This document shows, one piece after another, positions 1 through 8,322 of a DNA stretch of 50,470 nucleotides. Position numbers and translations under genes: made by a program. Origin of the DNA: Mesorhizobium sp. (GTDB lineage Bacteria > Pseudomonadota > Alphaproteobacteria > Rhizobiales > Rhizobiaceae); assembly GCF_005063415.1 (NCBI RefSeq), contig NZ_SUEG01000001.1, positions 131,808 through 182,277 on the forward strand, given 5' to 3'. The notes under the pieces are model-generated. The model did no database searches, was not told the DNA's origin, and saw only the letters and a program-made list of their open reading frames with translations. Each line of letters begins with the position of its first letter. Within the stretch, counting starts at the first letter, position 1.

Positions 1-1
1 C

Positions 2-541
2 GAGCATTTCGTGCCCCTTAAGCCGGATCCGGCCCGGGTCGCTGAACTTCGCGGCCGCTACCGGAAGGAAGGGCGGTCGTTGGTCGGTATCGCGTGGGGC
101 AGCTCCAATCCCGGCAAAGACCTGCCGCCGCTTGCCGCCTGGCGAAACCTGATCGGCCGCCCGGACCTCCGGTTCGTCTCGCTGCAGTACGGCCAGATCG
201 AGACCGATCTGAAGATCCTGACCGACGGTGAGCCGGAGCGCATTCTTCATGACAGATCGGTCGATCAGCTCGTCGACATGGACCTTTTCGCCGCGCAGGT
301 TGCCGCGATGGACGCCGTGGTGACCATCAGCAATACCGGAGCGCATCTGGCCGGCGCGCTCGGCATCCCCTCGGTTTTCATTCTGGGCGACGGCTTCAAG
401 CGCTCCTGGCCGGTCGAGGGCGACCGCACGCCCTACTATCCATCGGCCGTGCTGGTCTCGAAACGGGAACGCCCCTGGTCCGTGGTGATGGACGAGGCCG
501 AGTCCATTCTGGCGCCATGGGTCACAAAAGTGAGTGGCTAA
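2..541 (+). CDS. C-terminal part of a GT9-like glycosyltransferase domain protein (probably TPR-containing), cut by window edge
   Basis: The frame is open from the first bases, so the gene begins outside the window and only about 179 residues are visible. The visible part resembles the C-terminal half of heptosyltransferase-like (GT9/GT-B) domains often found after TPR repeats: VGIAWGSSNPGKDLP corresponds to the nucleotide-sugar domain start, and ISNTGAHLAGALGIPSVFIL to the conserved acceptor/donor loop with a Thr-Gly-Ala-His-Leu-Ala core. The TPR part is an inference, because nothing upstream is seen. It sits in front of two sulfotransferases and four other glycosyltransferases on both strands, consistent with surface-glycan assembly. 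Donor and acceptor cannot be told from sequence. Confidence 0.6.
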   Translation, partial: EHFVPLKPDPARVAELRGRYRKEGRSLVGIAWGSSNPGKDLPPLAAWRNLIGRPDLRFVSLQYGQIETDLKILTDGEPERILHDRSVDQLVDMDLFAAQVAAMDAVVTISNTGAHLAGALGIPSVFILGDGFKRSWPVEGDRTPYYPSAVLVSKRERPWSVVMDEAESILAPWVTKVSG

Positions 542-832
542 TGCATGTCGTCCAAAAGCGCGTCACTGAATAGGCTTCGACGCGATGCGCATTAAGGGGT
601 TCGGCCGACGGACGGACCGCGGAATGGAGCGCCCGTGTCGAACAGTCGTTGCAACAGGCCAAAAAACATAAGGCATTCCGAACCGGGATATAGTAAAGGC
701 CCAATTCGCCCCGCAGAGGATCGCAATTCTTGCTGGCATTTCTGCCTTGTGTTCGAATGAGCCGTAGGCTTAGGCGCCCAGTAATGGGGTTGGTCTGGCC
801 GGCAGCGGTTCGGGCGCCAGCTCTGATAATCT
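542..832. other. Intergenic stretch without a recognisable gene
   Basis: About 290 bp between the glycosyltransferase-like fragment and the first sulfotransferase. I see no ORF with family resemblance, no strong hairpin followed by a T-run, and no repeat. It is less GC-rich than its surroundings, like the sulfotransferase that follows, and probably carries that gene's promoter. Confidence 0.4.
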
Positions 833-840
833 AAAGGAGG
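833..840 (+). promoter_or_regulatory. Near-consensus ribosome binding site of the first sulfotransferase
   Basis: AAAGGAGG lies 8 nt before the ATG at 849. This is an unusually perfect Shine-Dalgarno for this window and fixes the start of the sulfotransferase gene. Confidence 0.75.
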
Positions 841-848
841 TCTCTCCC

Positions 849-1628
849 ATGTCCTTTCTAAAATTTTTCCAGGCCAAAGCGCCGCCTCTTCCTCTTATCG
901 TATCCTTTCCAAAATCAGGGCGCACCTGGCTGCGTGTCATGTTGGACGATCTCGGCGTTGAAGTTCAATACATTCACGACGGAACCGACCACAAGTTACT
1001 TCGACCGAAATCGAGCCTCAAGGAGAATAAATCTCGATACAAGAAAAGAAGAACAATAATGCTTGTTCGCGACCCAAGAGATACGGTGGTCTCAGGGTAC
1101 TTTCAGGTTCAGAAGCGCCACATGCTTCCAGCGGGATCGTTCAGCGATTTTATCAGAAGCGACAATCATGGGATTGAAAAGATCATCAGATTTAATCTGC
1201 AATGGTTCGCGGCCATGCCCCGGATGCGCGAAATCCGGTATCTTCAATATGAAGATATGCATCGGGATACGGCTGGTGTCCTTCGCGCGATCCTTGGATT
1301 CCTGAACCAGCAGGCTGACGATCGGACGCTTGTCGAGGTGGCGAACAACCGAACGTTCGACAAGATGAAAGTGAGTGAATCGACCGGTGATCTGTCCGAT
1401 CGATACGGCAAGATATTACAGCCGCGCGATGCGAATGATCCCGAAAGCTTCAAGGTGCGCAAGGGCAAGATAGGCGGTTACGGCGAATATCTTTCCGATG
1501 ACGACGTGGCCTATTGTGACGAGCAGTTGGCTAAGTTCGAATATTGGGAGAAGCTGGACAAGGTCTTTAGCACGAACGGCTTGTGCTACTCTCGCGTCGA
1601 TAACCGCGCTCGGATCGCCTTGGGTTAG
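849..1628 (+). CDS. Sulfotransferase domain protein (259 aa)
   Basis: Predicted PAPS-dependent sulfotransferase that transfers sulfate to a carbohydrate or other small acceptor. The 5'-phosphosulfate loop is visible at residues 19-29 (SFPKSGRTWLR) and the 3'-phosphate motif near residues 72-86 (VRDPRDTVVSGYFQ). The length fits the sulfotransferase-1/3 families. The start is set by the strong ribosome site ending at 840. A second sulfotransferase follows after 14 bp, so the two are probably co-transcribed. Base composition is visibly more AT-rich than the flanking genes (many AAA and AAT codons in 1020-1210), suggesting horizontal acquisition. Sulfation of LPS or exopolysaccharide is the likely role given the neighbours; a NodH-like Nod-factor role is not supported because no nod genes are seen. 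Confidence 0.8.
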   Translation: MSFLKFFQAKAPPLPLIVSFPKSGRTWLRVMLDDLGVEVQYIHDGTDHKLLRPKSSLKENKSRYKKRRTIMLVRDPRDTVVSGYFQVQKRHMLPAGSFSDFIRSDNHGIEKIIRFNLQWFAAMPRMREIRYLQYEDMHRDTAGVLRAILGFLNQQADDRTLVEVANNRTFDKMKVSESTGDLSDRYGKILQPRDANDPESFKVRKGKIGGYGEYLSDDDVAYCDEQLAKFEYWEKLDKVFSTNGLCYSRVDNRARIALG

Positions 1629-1642
1629 GGAGCATTGCCGAC

Positions 1643-2338
1643 ATGGTGATGCGGCCCGGATTCATTTGTGGCTGCGGCCATAGCGGGACGACGTTGATTG
1701 CGACGATCCTTGCGTCGCATCCCGACGTCTACTTGCCGCTCCAGGAAACCAACATTTTCTTCAAGTGGACGCCACTGGCCATGTTCCGCTTCTGGAACCT
1801 GAAGCGGGCGGCGCTCGATGCTGGAAAGAACGTGCTGCTTGAAAAGACACCGCGGCATATCCGCCGTGTCGCCCGCATTCGCCGGCTCGTGCCCGGCGCG
1901 CGTTTCGTCATGCCGGTGCGAGATGGGCGCGACGTCGTAGCGTCCCTGATCAAACGACTTGGCGACCCAAAGGAGGCTCTCGACCGTTGGATCAACGACA
2001 ATGCGCTGGTGCTTGCGGAACAGGGAAAGCCGGATGTGCTGATCTATCGCTATGAGGACCTGGTCGAGAATCCGGCCAAAGTCGTCGAGCAGATATGCGG
2101 CTTTCTCGATGTAACCTTCAGCCCGGATCTCCTCGACTATCACAAGAACCCGCAGCAGTGGTTCAAGCCGACCGACGCCAGCGGCGAGACGCCACATGCG
2201 GTGCTCCGGAACCAACAGGTCAATCAGCCGATCTATGACGGGAGCGGAAGATGGCGCTCCGAACTTGGAAACGCCGAGTTGCAGGACCTGGTACAAGGAC
2301 GAGGTGCCCAGCTTATGAAAGCATTCGGTTATGCATGA
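1643..2338 (+). CDS. Sulfotransferase family protein (231 aa)
   Basis: A second predicted PAPS-dependent sulfotransferase, of a different subgroup from its upstream neighbour. The P-loop-like 5'-PSB motif is at residues 9-18 (CGCGHSGTTL) and a 3'-PB motif near residue 93 (RDGRDVVASL). The YEDLVENP segment further on is typical of bacterial sulfotransferases acting on glycans. The gene starts 14 bp after the first sulfotransferase and reads as the second cistron of a two-gene unit. Its GC content is normal for the window, unlike the first. The paired arrangement suggests two different acceptor positions or substrates on the same surface polysaccharide (inference). The end is tail-to-tail with the glycosyltransferase on the opposite strand. 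Confidence 0.8.
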   Translation: MVMRPGFICGCGHSGTTLIATILASHPDVYLPLQETNIFFKWTPLAMFRFWNLKRAALDAGKNVLLEKTPRHIRRVARIRRLVPGARFVMPVRDGRDVVASLIKRLGDPKEALDRWINDNALVLAEQGKPDVLIYRYEDLVENPAKVVEQICGFLDVTFSPDLLDYHKNPQQWFKPTDASGETPHAVLRNQQVNQPIYDGSGRWRSELGNAELQDLVQGRGAQLMKAFGYA

Positions 2339-2368
2339 TGTCGGTTCGGCATCTGCTGGAAATGCCGT

Positions 2369-3367
2369 CTACCAATCAATTTTGTCGATCAAACCCGTTT
2401 TGAACAGGCTGTGAACTCCCTCGTACAGCATTGACTGTTCGCTCATCGCGCTGAGAGCGGCTTTACCGCTCGATACCTCATGATACTGGCGATATTTGGA
2501 AGCGCCGTTCCAATACTGGCCTTCAGCCACCGCGACCTGCGCCTTGTCGTTGAAATCGGCGAAGAATTTGAAATGAAGCAAGCCGCCCAATCCCTTTATA
2601 TAGTTTCGCCAGTAAGGCAGCGGTGAGTGAATCGACGTAAAAATCGTCTGGCGATCAACATATATCAGAGGAAACTTGGTCAACTTGTGCTGCCTGGCGA
2701 AAAGCCGGGTCCTCGGGCCGCCTGTGATCTTGAGATGCCGAGGGCTCCTCGTCACCTCATAGCCGCTGCCGTCGAAATGGTCCGCAACTTGCCATGGCGG
2801 CACGATGGGATCGAAGGGTACGTCCCAGATGTTTCCGCTCGGATACATGTCGATCATCGGCGCCAGCAGGCGTGTCATTCCGCGCCGCTTGAGCCAGTCG
2901 GCCATCGCACCGAGCGGATGCTGATCCATGCCGTCATAGACAAGATATTCGTCCGCATCGACGGTCAGATACCAGCGAGGCTGACCATAAATCTGCACAA
3001 TACGCTGCCGCCAAAGGTTTCCCAGGTCCGACTGCGAATAGGTGATCGGCGAACTGAATAGATCGACATCTGGCTGCTCGGCCAGAAGCTCAGCTGTTCC
3101 GTCTGTCGAGCGATCATCGAGGACGGCGAATCTGGTGACGCCGAGTTCGCGATAGTGCTTCAGGAACGGGCGCAGCCTGTCCGCCTCGTTGCGGATGACG
3201 AGGATCAAAGGCAGGTCATTCGCTTTAAGGGGCGTTATCGGCCGCAGCGATGACACTTCTGCCCGTCTTCCGAAGGTGTGTCTCAGCCGATATATGGCGG
3301 TGTCGGTAATCGTCCGGCGGACAATGGCGGGCCAGGTTGCTTTGCTCAAGCCGTCGATTCCCCTCAT
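2369..3367 (-). CDS. Glycosyltransferase family 2-type protein (332 aa)
   Basis: GT-A fold glycosyltransferase of the Gly_transf_2_4 type. Near the N-terminus LPLILVIRNEADRLRPFL begins the nucleotide-binding core; VLDDRSTDGTAELL and the metal-binding DAD of TVDADEYLVYDG follow. The reading frame stays open far upstream (to 4591), but that extension has no family resemblance and runs antisense to the GT4 gene, so I place the start at the ATG at 3367, giving a normal family length. It is divergent from the GT4 gene; the 180 bp between them should hold both promoters. Acceptor and sugar are unknown; the context suggests cell-surface polysaccharide. Confidence 0.75.
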   Translation of the reverse strand: MRGIDGLSKATWPAIVRRTITDTAIYRLRHTFGRRAEVSSLRPITPLKANDLPLILVIRNEADRLRPFLKHYRELGVTRFAVLDDRSTDGTAELLAEQPDVDLFSSPITYSQSDLGNLWRQRIVQIYGQPRWYLTVDADEYLVYDGMDQHPLGAMADWLKRRGMTRLLAPMIDMYPSGNIWDVPFDPIVPPWQVADHFDGSGYEVTRSPRHLKITGGPRTRLFARQHKLTKFPLIYVDRQTIFTSIHSPLPYWRNYIKGLGGLLHFKFFADFNDKAQVAVAEGQYWNGASKYRQYHEVSSGKAALSAMSEQSMLYEGVHSLFKTGLIDKIDW

Positions 3368-3550
3368 GGCGGTCACCGCCCGGCTGGAGCTGGCGCTGAT
3401 CCGCTGTTTGCAGTTAATTTCTACATGCAGCACCGTTAGGCAAATCGCAAGCAGTTGCGGAGTTCCGGCGGGTGAGCTTTGCAAGTGTTGCCGATGCGCG
3501 CTGGCCTCTATAGACATCGTCGGATGGCAACAGGCCGGAGCCCAGACCCC

Positions 3551-4714
3551 ATGTACGCCGGCATTCGTGGCACCGAAATTCAATTCGACAGGCCGATCCT
3601 GTTCGTGCGCCAGCGTTATGCGCCTTTTGGTGGCGGCGAGATCATGCTGGAAAACATCATGGCCGCATTTGCCGCGCGTCAGCGGCCGGTGGCCGTGCTC
3701 TCCGGCGACTGGCCGCGAAACGAAGGCATAGAATTCATCCATTGTGCCGGCCGCCGGTTTCCGCGTTCGCTGCGGGCGACGTCCTTTGCTCAAGCCGCCT
3801 GCCGCAAGATCGCCGAGATGCCGCCGGCTCTGGTGCAGAGCAACGATCGCCTCCCGTGCTGCGACGTGTTCCGGGCCGGGGAGGGCGTTCATGCCGCCTA
3901 TCTTGCCGAGCGGCGGCGTTTCGAGACGCGGCTTGGCAGGGCGGCGATGGCGCTGAGCCCCTTTCACCGCCAGACGCTGCGCCTCGAACGCGCAACCTAT
4001 GCCAGCCCTCGGCTCAAAGCTGTCATTGCCATTTCGAAGATGGTGGCCGACGACATTGTCCGTCACTACGATTATCCGGCGCAAAATGTGCACCATATTC
4101 CGAACGGAGTGGACCTCGACCGCTTCAGCCCGCAGCTGCGCCAGCAGCATCGGGCCGCGGTCCGCGCGCGGCTCGACGTCGACGAAAACAGGTCGGTCGT
4201 CCTGTTTGTCGGCTCGGGCTTTGCGCGAAAGGGACTGCTTGCATTGATGAAGGCGGTCGCCAGGCTCGATGGCGAGCCTGAATTGTGGGTCATCGGCCAT
4301 GATTCGCGCGCCAACGCCTTCAGGCAGGCCGGTGACAGGCTCGGTCTCGGCGCACGGCTCAAGATGCTGGGGCCGCAGAAAGACATGCTGCCGTGGTACG
4401 GCGCGGCCGATATTGCAGTGCTGCCTTCCATCTATGATCCTTTCGGCACAGTGGTCATCGAAGCGATGGCCAGCGGCTTGCCCGCCGTGGTAAGCACCGG
4501 CTGCGGAGCGCGAGAGCTTGTCGAGCGGTTCGAGCCGACGCTCGTTTGCGATGCGGCCAGCGAAAGCGACCTCGCAGCAGCGCTCGCGCACGCGCTGCAG
4601 TTGTCGTCACGACCTGAGACCGCAGCCCGGGTGAGAGCGGCGGCCGAACACTATGATTTCAATGTCATGATCAAGCGAATGATGGCGCTGTATGAAAGCC
4701 TTGATCTGAAATGA
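3551..4714 (+). CDS. Glycosyltransferase family 4 protein (387 aa)
   Basis: GT-B retaining glycosyltransferase. The N-terminal acceptor domain starts with FVRQRYAPFGGGE (the glycine loop); the mid-region HHIPNGVDLDRFSP is the classic GT4 linker; the C-terminal donor domain carries VLFVGSGFARKGL and the EX7E-type segment SIYDPFGTVVIEAMASGLP. The frame is open back to 3479; I prefer the ATG at 3551 because GGAG lies about 11 nt upstream and the added N-terminal residues look non-conserved, but 3479 or 3524 are possible. Likely adds a sugar to an LPS or exopolysaccharide chain at the cytoplasmic face. A WaaE-like transferase follows about 110 bp downstream on the same strand. Confidence 0.8.
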   Translation: MYAGIRGTEIQFDRPILFVRQRYAPFGGGEIMLENIMAAFAARQRPVAVLSGDWPRNEGIEFIHCAGRRFPRSLRATSFAQAACRKIAEMPPALVQSNDRLPCCDVFRAGEGVHAAYLAERRRFETRLGRAAMALSPFHRQTLRLERATYASPRLKAVIAISKMVADDIVRHYDYPAQNVHHIPNGVDLDRFSPQLRQQHRAAVRARLDVDENRSVVLFVGSGFARKGLLALMKAVARLDGEPELWVIGHDSRANAFRQAGDRLGLGARLKMLGPQKDMLPWYGAADIAVLPSIYDPFGTVVIEAMASGLPAVVSTGCGARELVERFEPTLVCDAASESDLAAALAHALQLSSRPETAARVRAAAEHYDFNVMIKRMMALYESLDLK

Positions 4715-4827
4715 TTTTCGACTTTGTTAGATCAGGTTAGTACCGTCAGTGTGCCAACAGGCCGGGAGCCGATGCTGCAGATGCATTCGAATGACAGTGG
4801 CAGCTTTGATGCCGGAACCTTCTGACC

Positions 4828-5601
4828 GTGCCGGCGCTCTCGGTCATTATCATCACCCGCAACGAGGAGGCGTCCATCGCGCAATGCCTTCGGTCGGTCC
4901 ATTTTGCCGATGAGATCGTCGTTCTCGACAACAACAGCAGCGACAGGACCAGGGAGATTGCCGGTGATCTGGGGGCAAAGGTTCTGATGACCGTTGATTG
5001 GCCCGGTTTCGGCGCGCAAAAAAACCGTGCGCTGGCCGCGGCAACGGGGGATTGGATCCTCTCGCTGGATGCCGATGAGTGGGTGGAGGCGCCGCTCGGC
5101 GCGGAAATCAGGGCCGCAATCGCCGACCCAAAAGCCTATGACGGGTTCGAAATACCGAGAAGATCGCGCTTTTGCGGGCACATTGTCCGCCATAGCGGCT
5201 GGTCGCCCGATCTGGTGCTCAGGCTCTTCCGTCGCCGGTCCGGGCGCTTCAGCGACGACACCGTGCACGAGAAGGTATTGGTGAACGGGAAGGTCAGCCG
5301 ATTGTCCCAGCCGATCGAGCACGATTCCATTACCGACCTGGCAGATGCCCACGACAAGATCGGCCGGTACGCAGAAGCGTCCGCCGCGCAGCTGCTTGCC
5401 GAGGGCAAAAAAAGCTCGATAGGCAAGGCGGTCTTGCGCTCCGTCTGGGCCTATGTGCGCAGCTATATTTTCCGGCTGGGATTTCTGGACGGTTCCATTG
5501 GTGCGATGGTGGCCGCGTATTCGGCCAGCTACACCTATCAGAAATGGGCGCGTGTCGCATTGGGAATGCGAGGCCAGGTCCACCCAAAAAAGCAAGGCTG
5601 A
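4828..5601 (+). CDS. WaaE/KdtX-like family 2 glycosyltransferase (257 aa)
   Basis: GT-A glycosyltransferase resembling LPS core beta-1,4-glucosyltransferase WaaE/KdtX. Motifs: LSVIIITRNEEASIAQCL at the N-terminus, VVLDNNSSDRT for the nucleotide site, WPGFGAQKNRAL, and the metal-binding LSLDADEWV near residue 78. Length is typical for the subfamily. The start is a GTG at 4828; no ATG occurs earlier in frame before the preceding gene. The C-terminal hydrophobic segment (Tyr-rich, around residues 205-245) may attach it to the inner membrane. Together with the neighbouring transferases it argues for LPS-core or lipid-linked glycan assembly; the precise acceptor is inferred only from subfamily resemblance. 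Confidence 0.8.
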   Translation: MPALSVIIITRNEEASIAQCLRSVHFADEIVVLDNNSSDRTREIAGDLGAKVLMTVDWPGFGAQKNRALAAATGDWILSLDADEWVEAPLGAEIRAAIADPKAYDGFEIPRRSRFCGHIVRHSGWSPDLVLRLFRRRSGRFSDDTVHEKVLVNGKVSRLSQPIEHDSITDLADAHDKIGRYAEASAAQLLAEGKKSSIGKAVLRSVWAYVRSYIFRLGFLDGSIGAMVAAYSASYTYQKWARVALGMRGQVHPKKQG

Positions 5602-5708
5602 GGCAGGACAAATCTGTGAGAAACCGGCTTGGTTGACCGCAATTGTTGCCGAGCCATCGCCAACTAGTTAGTGTACGACCGTTAAAATCGAAAGCCAGGG
5701 TAGTGAAT

Positions 5709-6431
5709 ATGACTGATGCGTTTAGGGTATTTATCGGATGGGACAGCCGTGAGCCGATCGCGTACGACGTCGCGCGGCATTCGCTGCTCAAACAGGCGTC
5801 GGCGCCTGTTTCCGTCATTCCGATCAAGCAGGACGAGATGCGTGCCCGCGGGCTGTATTGGCGGGAAAAAGATCCGCTCGCCTCAACGGAGTTCACCTAC
5901 ACGCGCTTCCTCACGCCCTTTCTCGCCGACTACACGGGTTGGGCCCTGTTTTGCGATTGCGATTTCCTGTGGCTTGGTGACGTCGCGGGCCTGCTGAAAC
6001 ATACGGACTCGGACAAGGCGGTCTATTGCGTCCAGCATGATTATACGCCGAAGGCCACGACCAAGATGGACGGCGTGGTCCAGACATCCTATCCCCGGAA
6101 AAACTGGTCGTCGCTGATGCTGTTCAATTGCGCGCATCCTTCGGTCAAATCGCTGACGCCAGAGGTCGTGAATCAGGAAAGTGGCGCCTATCTTCACCGA
6201 ATGCAGTGGGTTGCCGACAAAGATTTGGGCTCATTGCCCGTAGAGTGGAATTGGCTCGAAGGCTGGAACGAAAAGCCTGCGGTCGGCACACCCAAGGCGG
6301 TCCACTATACCAGCGGCGGCCCGTGGTTTGCCGAGTGGCAGAATGTCGACTACGCCGACTTGTGGATAGCAGAACGCGACGAGTTCTTGGCTTCCGATCA
6401 AGCAGAATCTTCTCAGAGCGCAGTTCGATAA
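5709..6431 (+). CDS. GT8-like glycosyltransferase (240 aa)
   Basis: Protein with a GT-A type fold. It opens with FRVFIGWDSREPIAYDV, contains EFTYTRFLTPFLADY and a metal-binding DCD motif (ALFCDCDFLWLGD) near residue 80, typical of GT8-like proteins annotated simply as glycosyltransferase in rhizobia. The start is the ATG at 5709; a GTG two codons earlier is an alternative. It lies about 110 bp after the WaaE-like gene on the same strand and is probably part of the same glycan locus. The 200 bp after it holds nothing I recognise. The donor sugar cannot be predicted. Confidence 0.7.
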   Translation: MTDAFRVFIGWDSREPIAYDVARHSLLKQASAPVSVIPIKQDEMRARGLYWREKDPLASTEFTYTRFLTPFLADYTGWALFCDCDFLWLGDVAGLLKHTDSDKAVYCVQHDYTPKATTKMDGVVQTSYPRKNWSSLMLFNCAHPSVKSLTPEVVNQESGAYLHRMQWVADKDLGSLPVEWNWLEGWNEKPAVGTPKAVHYTSGGPWFAEWQNVDYADLWIAERDEFLASDQAESSQSAVR

Positions 6432-6697
6432 GAGCATCGGCAGGTGACCTGAGCGCTTCCGAAGTGGCATCGATTTTCGTGTCGCCAAGGGCGCAGCAAC
6501 CAGCCGTCAGGCGCTGGGCGTCGACAACAATGCGCGGTGCGCCTTTGGGCGGGACCGGGGGCAGATTGCGCCTAGGAATCTGGCAGTTTCGGCCGGGTAA
6601 GCATGCCGCACCCAGTTAAGGATCAGCTCGCGGCAATATGATCGGTTTGGGGTCCGTCAGCTCTTTCATCGGCCTAGCCGGCACGCGAAAGTCGACC

Positions 6698-7735
6698 ATG
6701 CCGTCACTGCGAAGACGCCTCGATCGATTCCTGGAAAACCGCGGGCCTAAAATACCGCGGCTGCAGCTGAACCATGTCGAGCGCCTGGCGCTGGTTCGTC
6801 GCCATGGCGATTTTTCCCTTGCCTATTCGACCGCCGTGCAGAAGGGGCTTCATCACTTCGGCGATGCCCACGGCTACATCGCTTATGGCAGCAAAACGCG
6901 ACATCATTTCGCGCTCGGTGATCCAGTGGCTGATCCGGCCGATCGGCGCGACTATATCAGACGTTTCATCGAGGTTGCCGGCAGCCCGTGGTTCGTGCAG
7001 ATCGGCGAACAGACGGCGCGCGTGCTTGACGGGCTTGGCTATCAGGTCAACCGCCTCGGCGTCGACACCAGGCTTGTCCTGCCCGGACACGACTTTTCCG
7101 GAAAGCGCAATGAGACAGTGCGCTATTCCGAACGCTGGCTCTTGAGGAAAGGGTTTTCCTTCGCGGAGGACAACGGGACCGTCTTCCTCGACGAGATTGC
7201 CAGGCTCTCCCATAATTGGCGGGCCGACCGCATCGTCAAGCGCTGGGAGATGAGATTTCTCAACAGGCCCTTTGCCGATCACCTTGGCGTCGATATGCGC
7301 CGTTTCGTCCTGCACGGTCCGGATGGGGAGCTCGTGGCCTTGCTGGATTTCGATCCGCTGTTCAGCGACGGCAAGATCATCGGCTACACCACCTCGTTCA
7401 AGCGCAAGCACATCGATGCCTCGGCGCATGCCGAGATCGGCCTGACCAAATTTGCGGTCGACCGTTTTCGCGACGAAGGTGTTTCCGCCGTCACCCTCGG
7501 CCTGTCGCCGCTTGTCGAAATCGGACCTAGCGGGTTTGCCGAAAGCGATTTCTGGCGGCGCGCCTTCCAGCGTGCCTATGACTCGCCCTGGGTCAATCGC
7601 ACCCGTTTCAACCTGCAGGGGCAGGCGGCCTTCAAGCGCCGGTTCCACGGTGTCGAAGAGCCGACCTATCTTGCCTTTCGCAAAGGGAGCTTTTTCGAAG
7701 CGCTTTCTCTGCTCCGGCTGATCAGGGCCGTCTAG
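6698..7735 (+). CDS. DUF2156 / phosphatidylglycerol lysyltransferase C-terminal domain protein (345 aa)
   Basis: Resembles the soluble catalytic half of MprF-type aminoacyl-phosphatidylglycerol synthases (LPG_synthase_C, double GNAT fold). Visible landmarks are the FSLAYSTAVQKGLHHF and ALGDPVADPADRRDYIRRF segments near the N-terminus and TLGLSPLVEIG towards the end. There are no transmembrane helices, whereas full MprF has an N-terminal flippase of about 14 helices, so this is a stand-alone catalytic domain. Two starts are possible (ATG 6638 or 6698); the second has a weak GAAAG nearby and removes an unconserved 20-residue leader. In this glycan locus it may aminoacylate a lipid or glycan acceptor; this is inference. 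Confidence 0.7.
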   Translation: MPSLRRRLDRFLENRGPKIPRLQLNHVERLALVRRHGDFSLAYSTAVQKGLHHFGDAHGYIAYGSKTRHHFALGDPVADPADRRDYIRRFIEVAGSPWFVQIGEQTARVLDGLGYQVNRLGVDTRLVLPGHDFSGKRNETVRYSERWLLRKGFSFAEDNGTVFLDEIARLSHNWRADRIVKRWEMRFLNRPFADHLGVDMRRFVLHGPDGELVALLDFDPLFSDGKIIGYTTSFKRKHIDASAHAEIGLTKFAVDRFRDEGVSAVTLGLSPLVEIGPSGFAESDFWRRAFQRAYDSPWVNRTRFNLQGQAAFKRRFHGVEEPTYLAFRKGSFFEALSLLRLIRAV

Positions 7736-8322
7736 TACCTGGTGGATGAAGGGCTCGTCGTCTCCAAGTATGATCGACCTCACACCGGCCAGGCTGGTTG
7801 TTTAGGTGGGAAAGGAATGCCGCGGCGGATGCAAAAGACCGGCTGCGAAGCACCGGACCATTCTGCGGCGTCCCCCAGTCCCGCAGGGGCACTTTGGCAG
7901 GCTGAGAACCGCTCCGCATAAGCGCCAGGGGGTCGGATTCACGGTTGCTGCTGCGTACCGCCAGGAATAACGAGGGTACCCTGGCCCGGCCTTGAGTATC
8001 TGAAGCCTATGAAGAACAAAGCAACGATGATCAAACAAATGACGATGACCGCGACGACGCTGCCAGGATGGTGTCCGGTATCTGGCGGTTGGACCATTGC
8101 CTTCCCGTATGGCTATCGCCGCTGACCTTCTTCATCTTCCAACCGAGCATGACGACTGTCAATGGACAGAGGAGTTGCACCCGCCATCCAATCAGCCGCC
8201 GGCAGCGTCGAACACGTTACGCGCTTGCCGACCGAAGCTGATGATGGACCGAACCACAACTTGTCCTAAGCACGCCTCCATCGCTGCGAAGCGTTGGATG
8301 GCGGCGATCCACCGCGGCTTAG
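7736..8322. other. About 590 bp without a supported gene
   Basis: No reading frame here shows family resemblance on either strand. A 38-codon ORF (8009-8125, +) begins with a Lys/Met-rich stretch but has no good ribosome site. A CGGCTT/AAGCCG hairpin (8315-8330) overlaps the stop codon of the downstream ATPase gene without a T-run. The stretch separates the polysaccharide genes from the catabolic operon and may be decayed sequence. Confidence 0.4.

Noticed and set aside
3368..4591. N-terminal extension of the minus-strand GT2-type gene
   Set aside because: The extension is antisense to the GT4 gene and lacks any glycosyltransferase motif; the ATG at 3367 gives a normal protein.
8009..8125. 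38-codon ORF in the 7.7-8.3 kb spacer
   Set aside because: No ribosome site, no conserved pattern, and repetitive Met/Thr content; not enough to call a gene.
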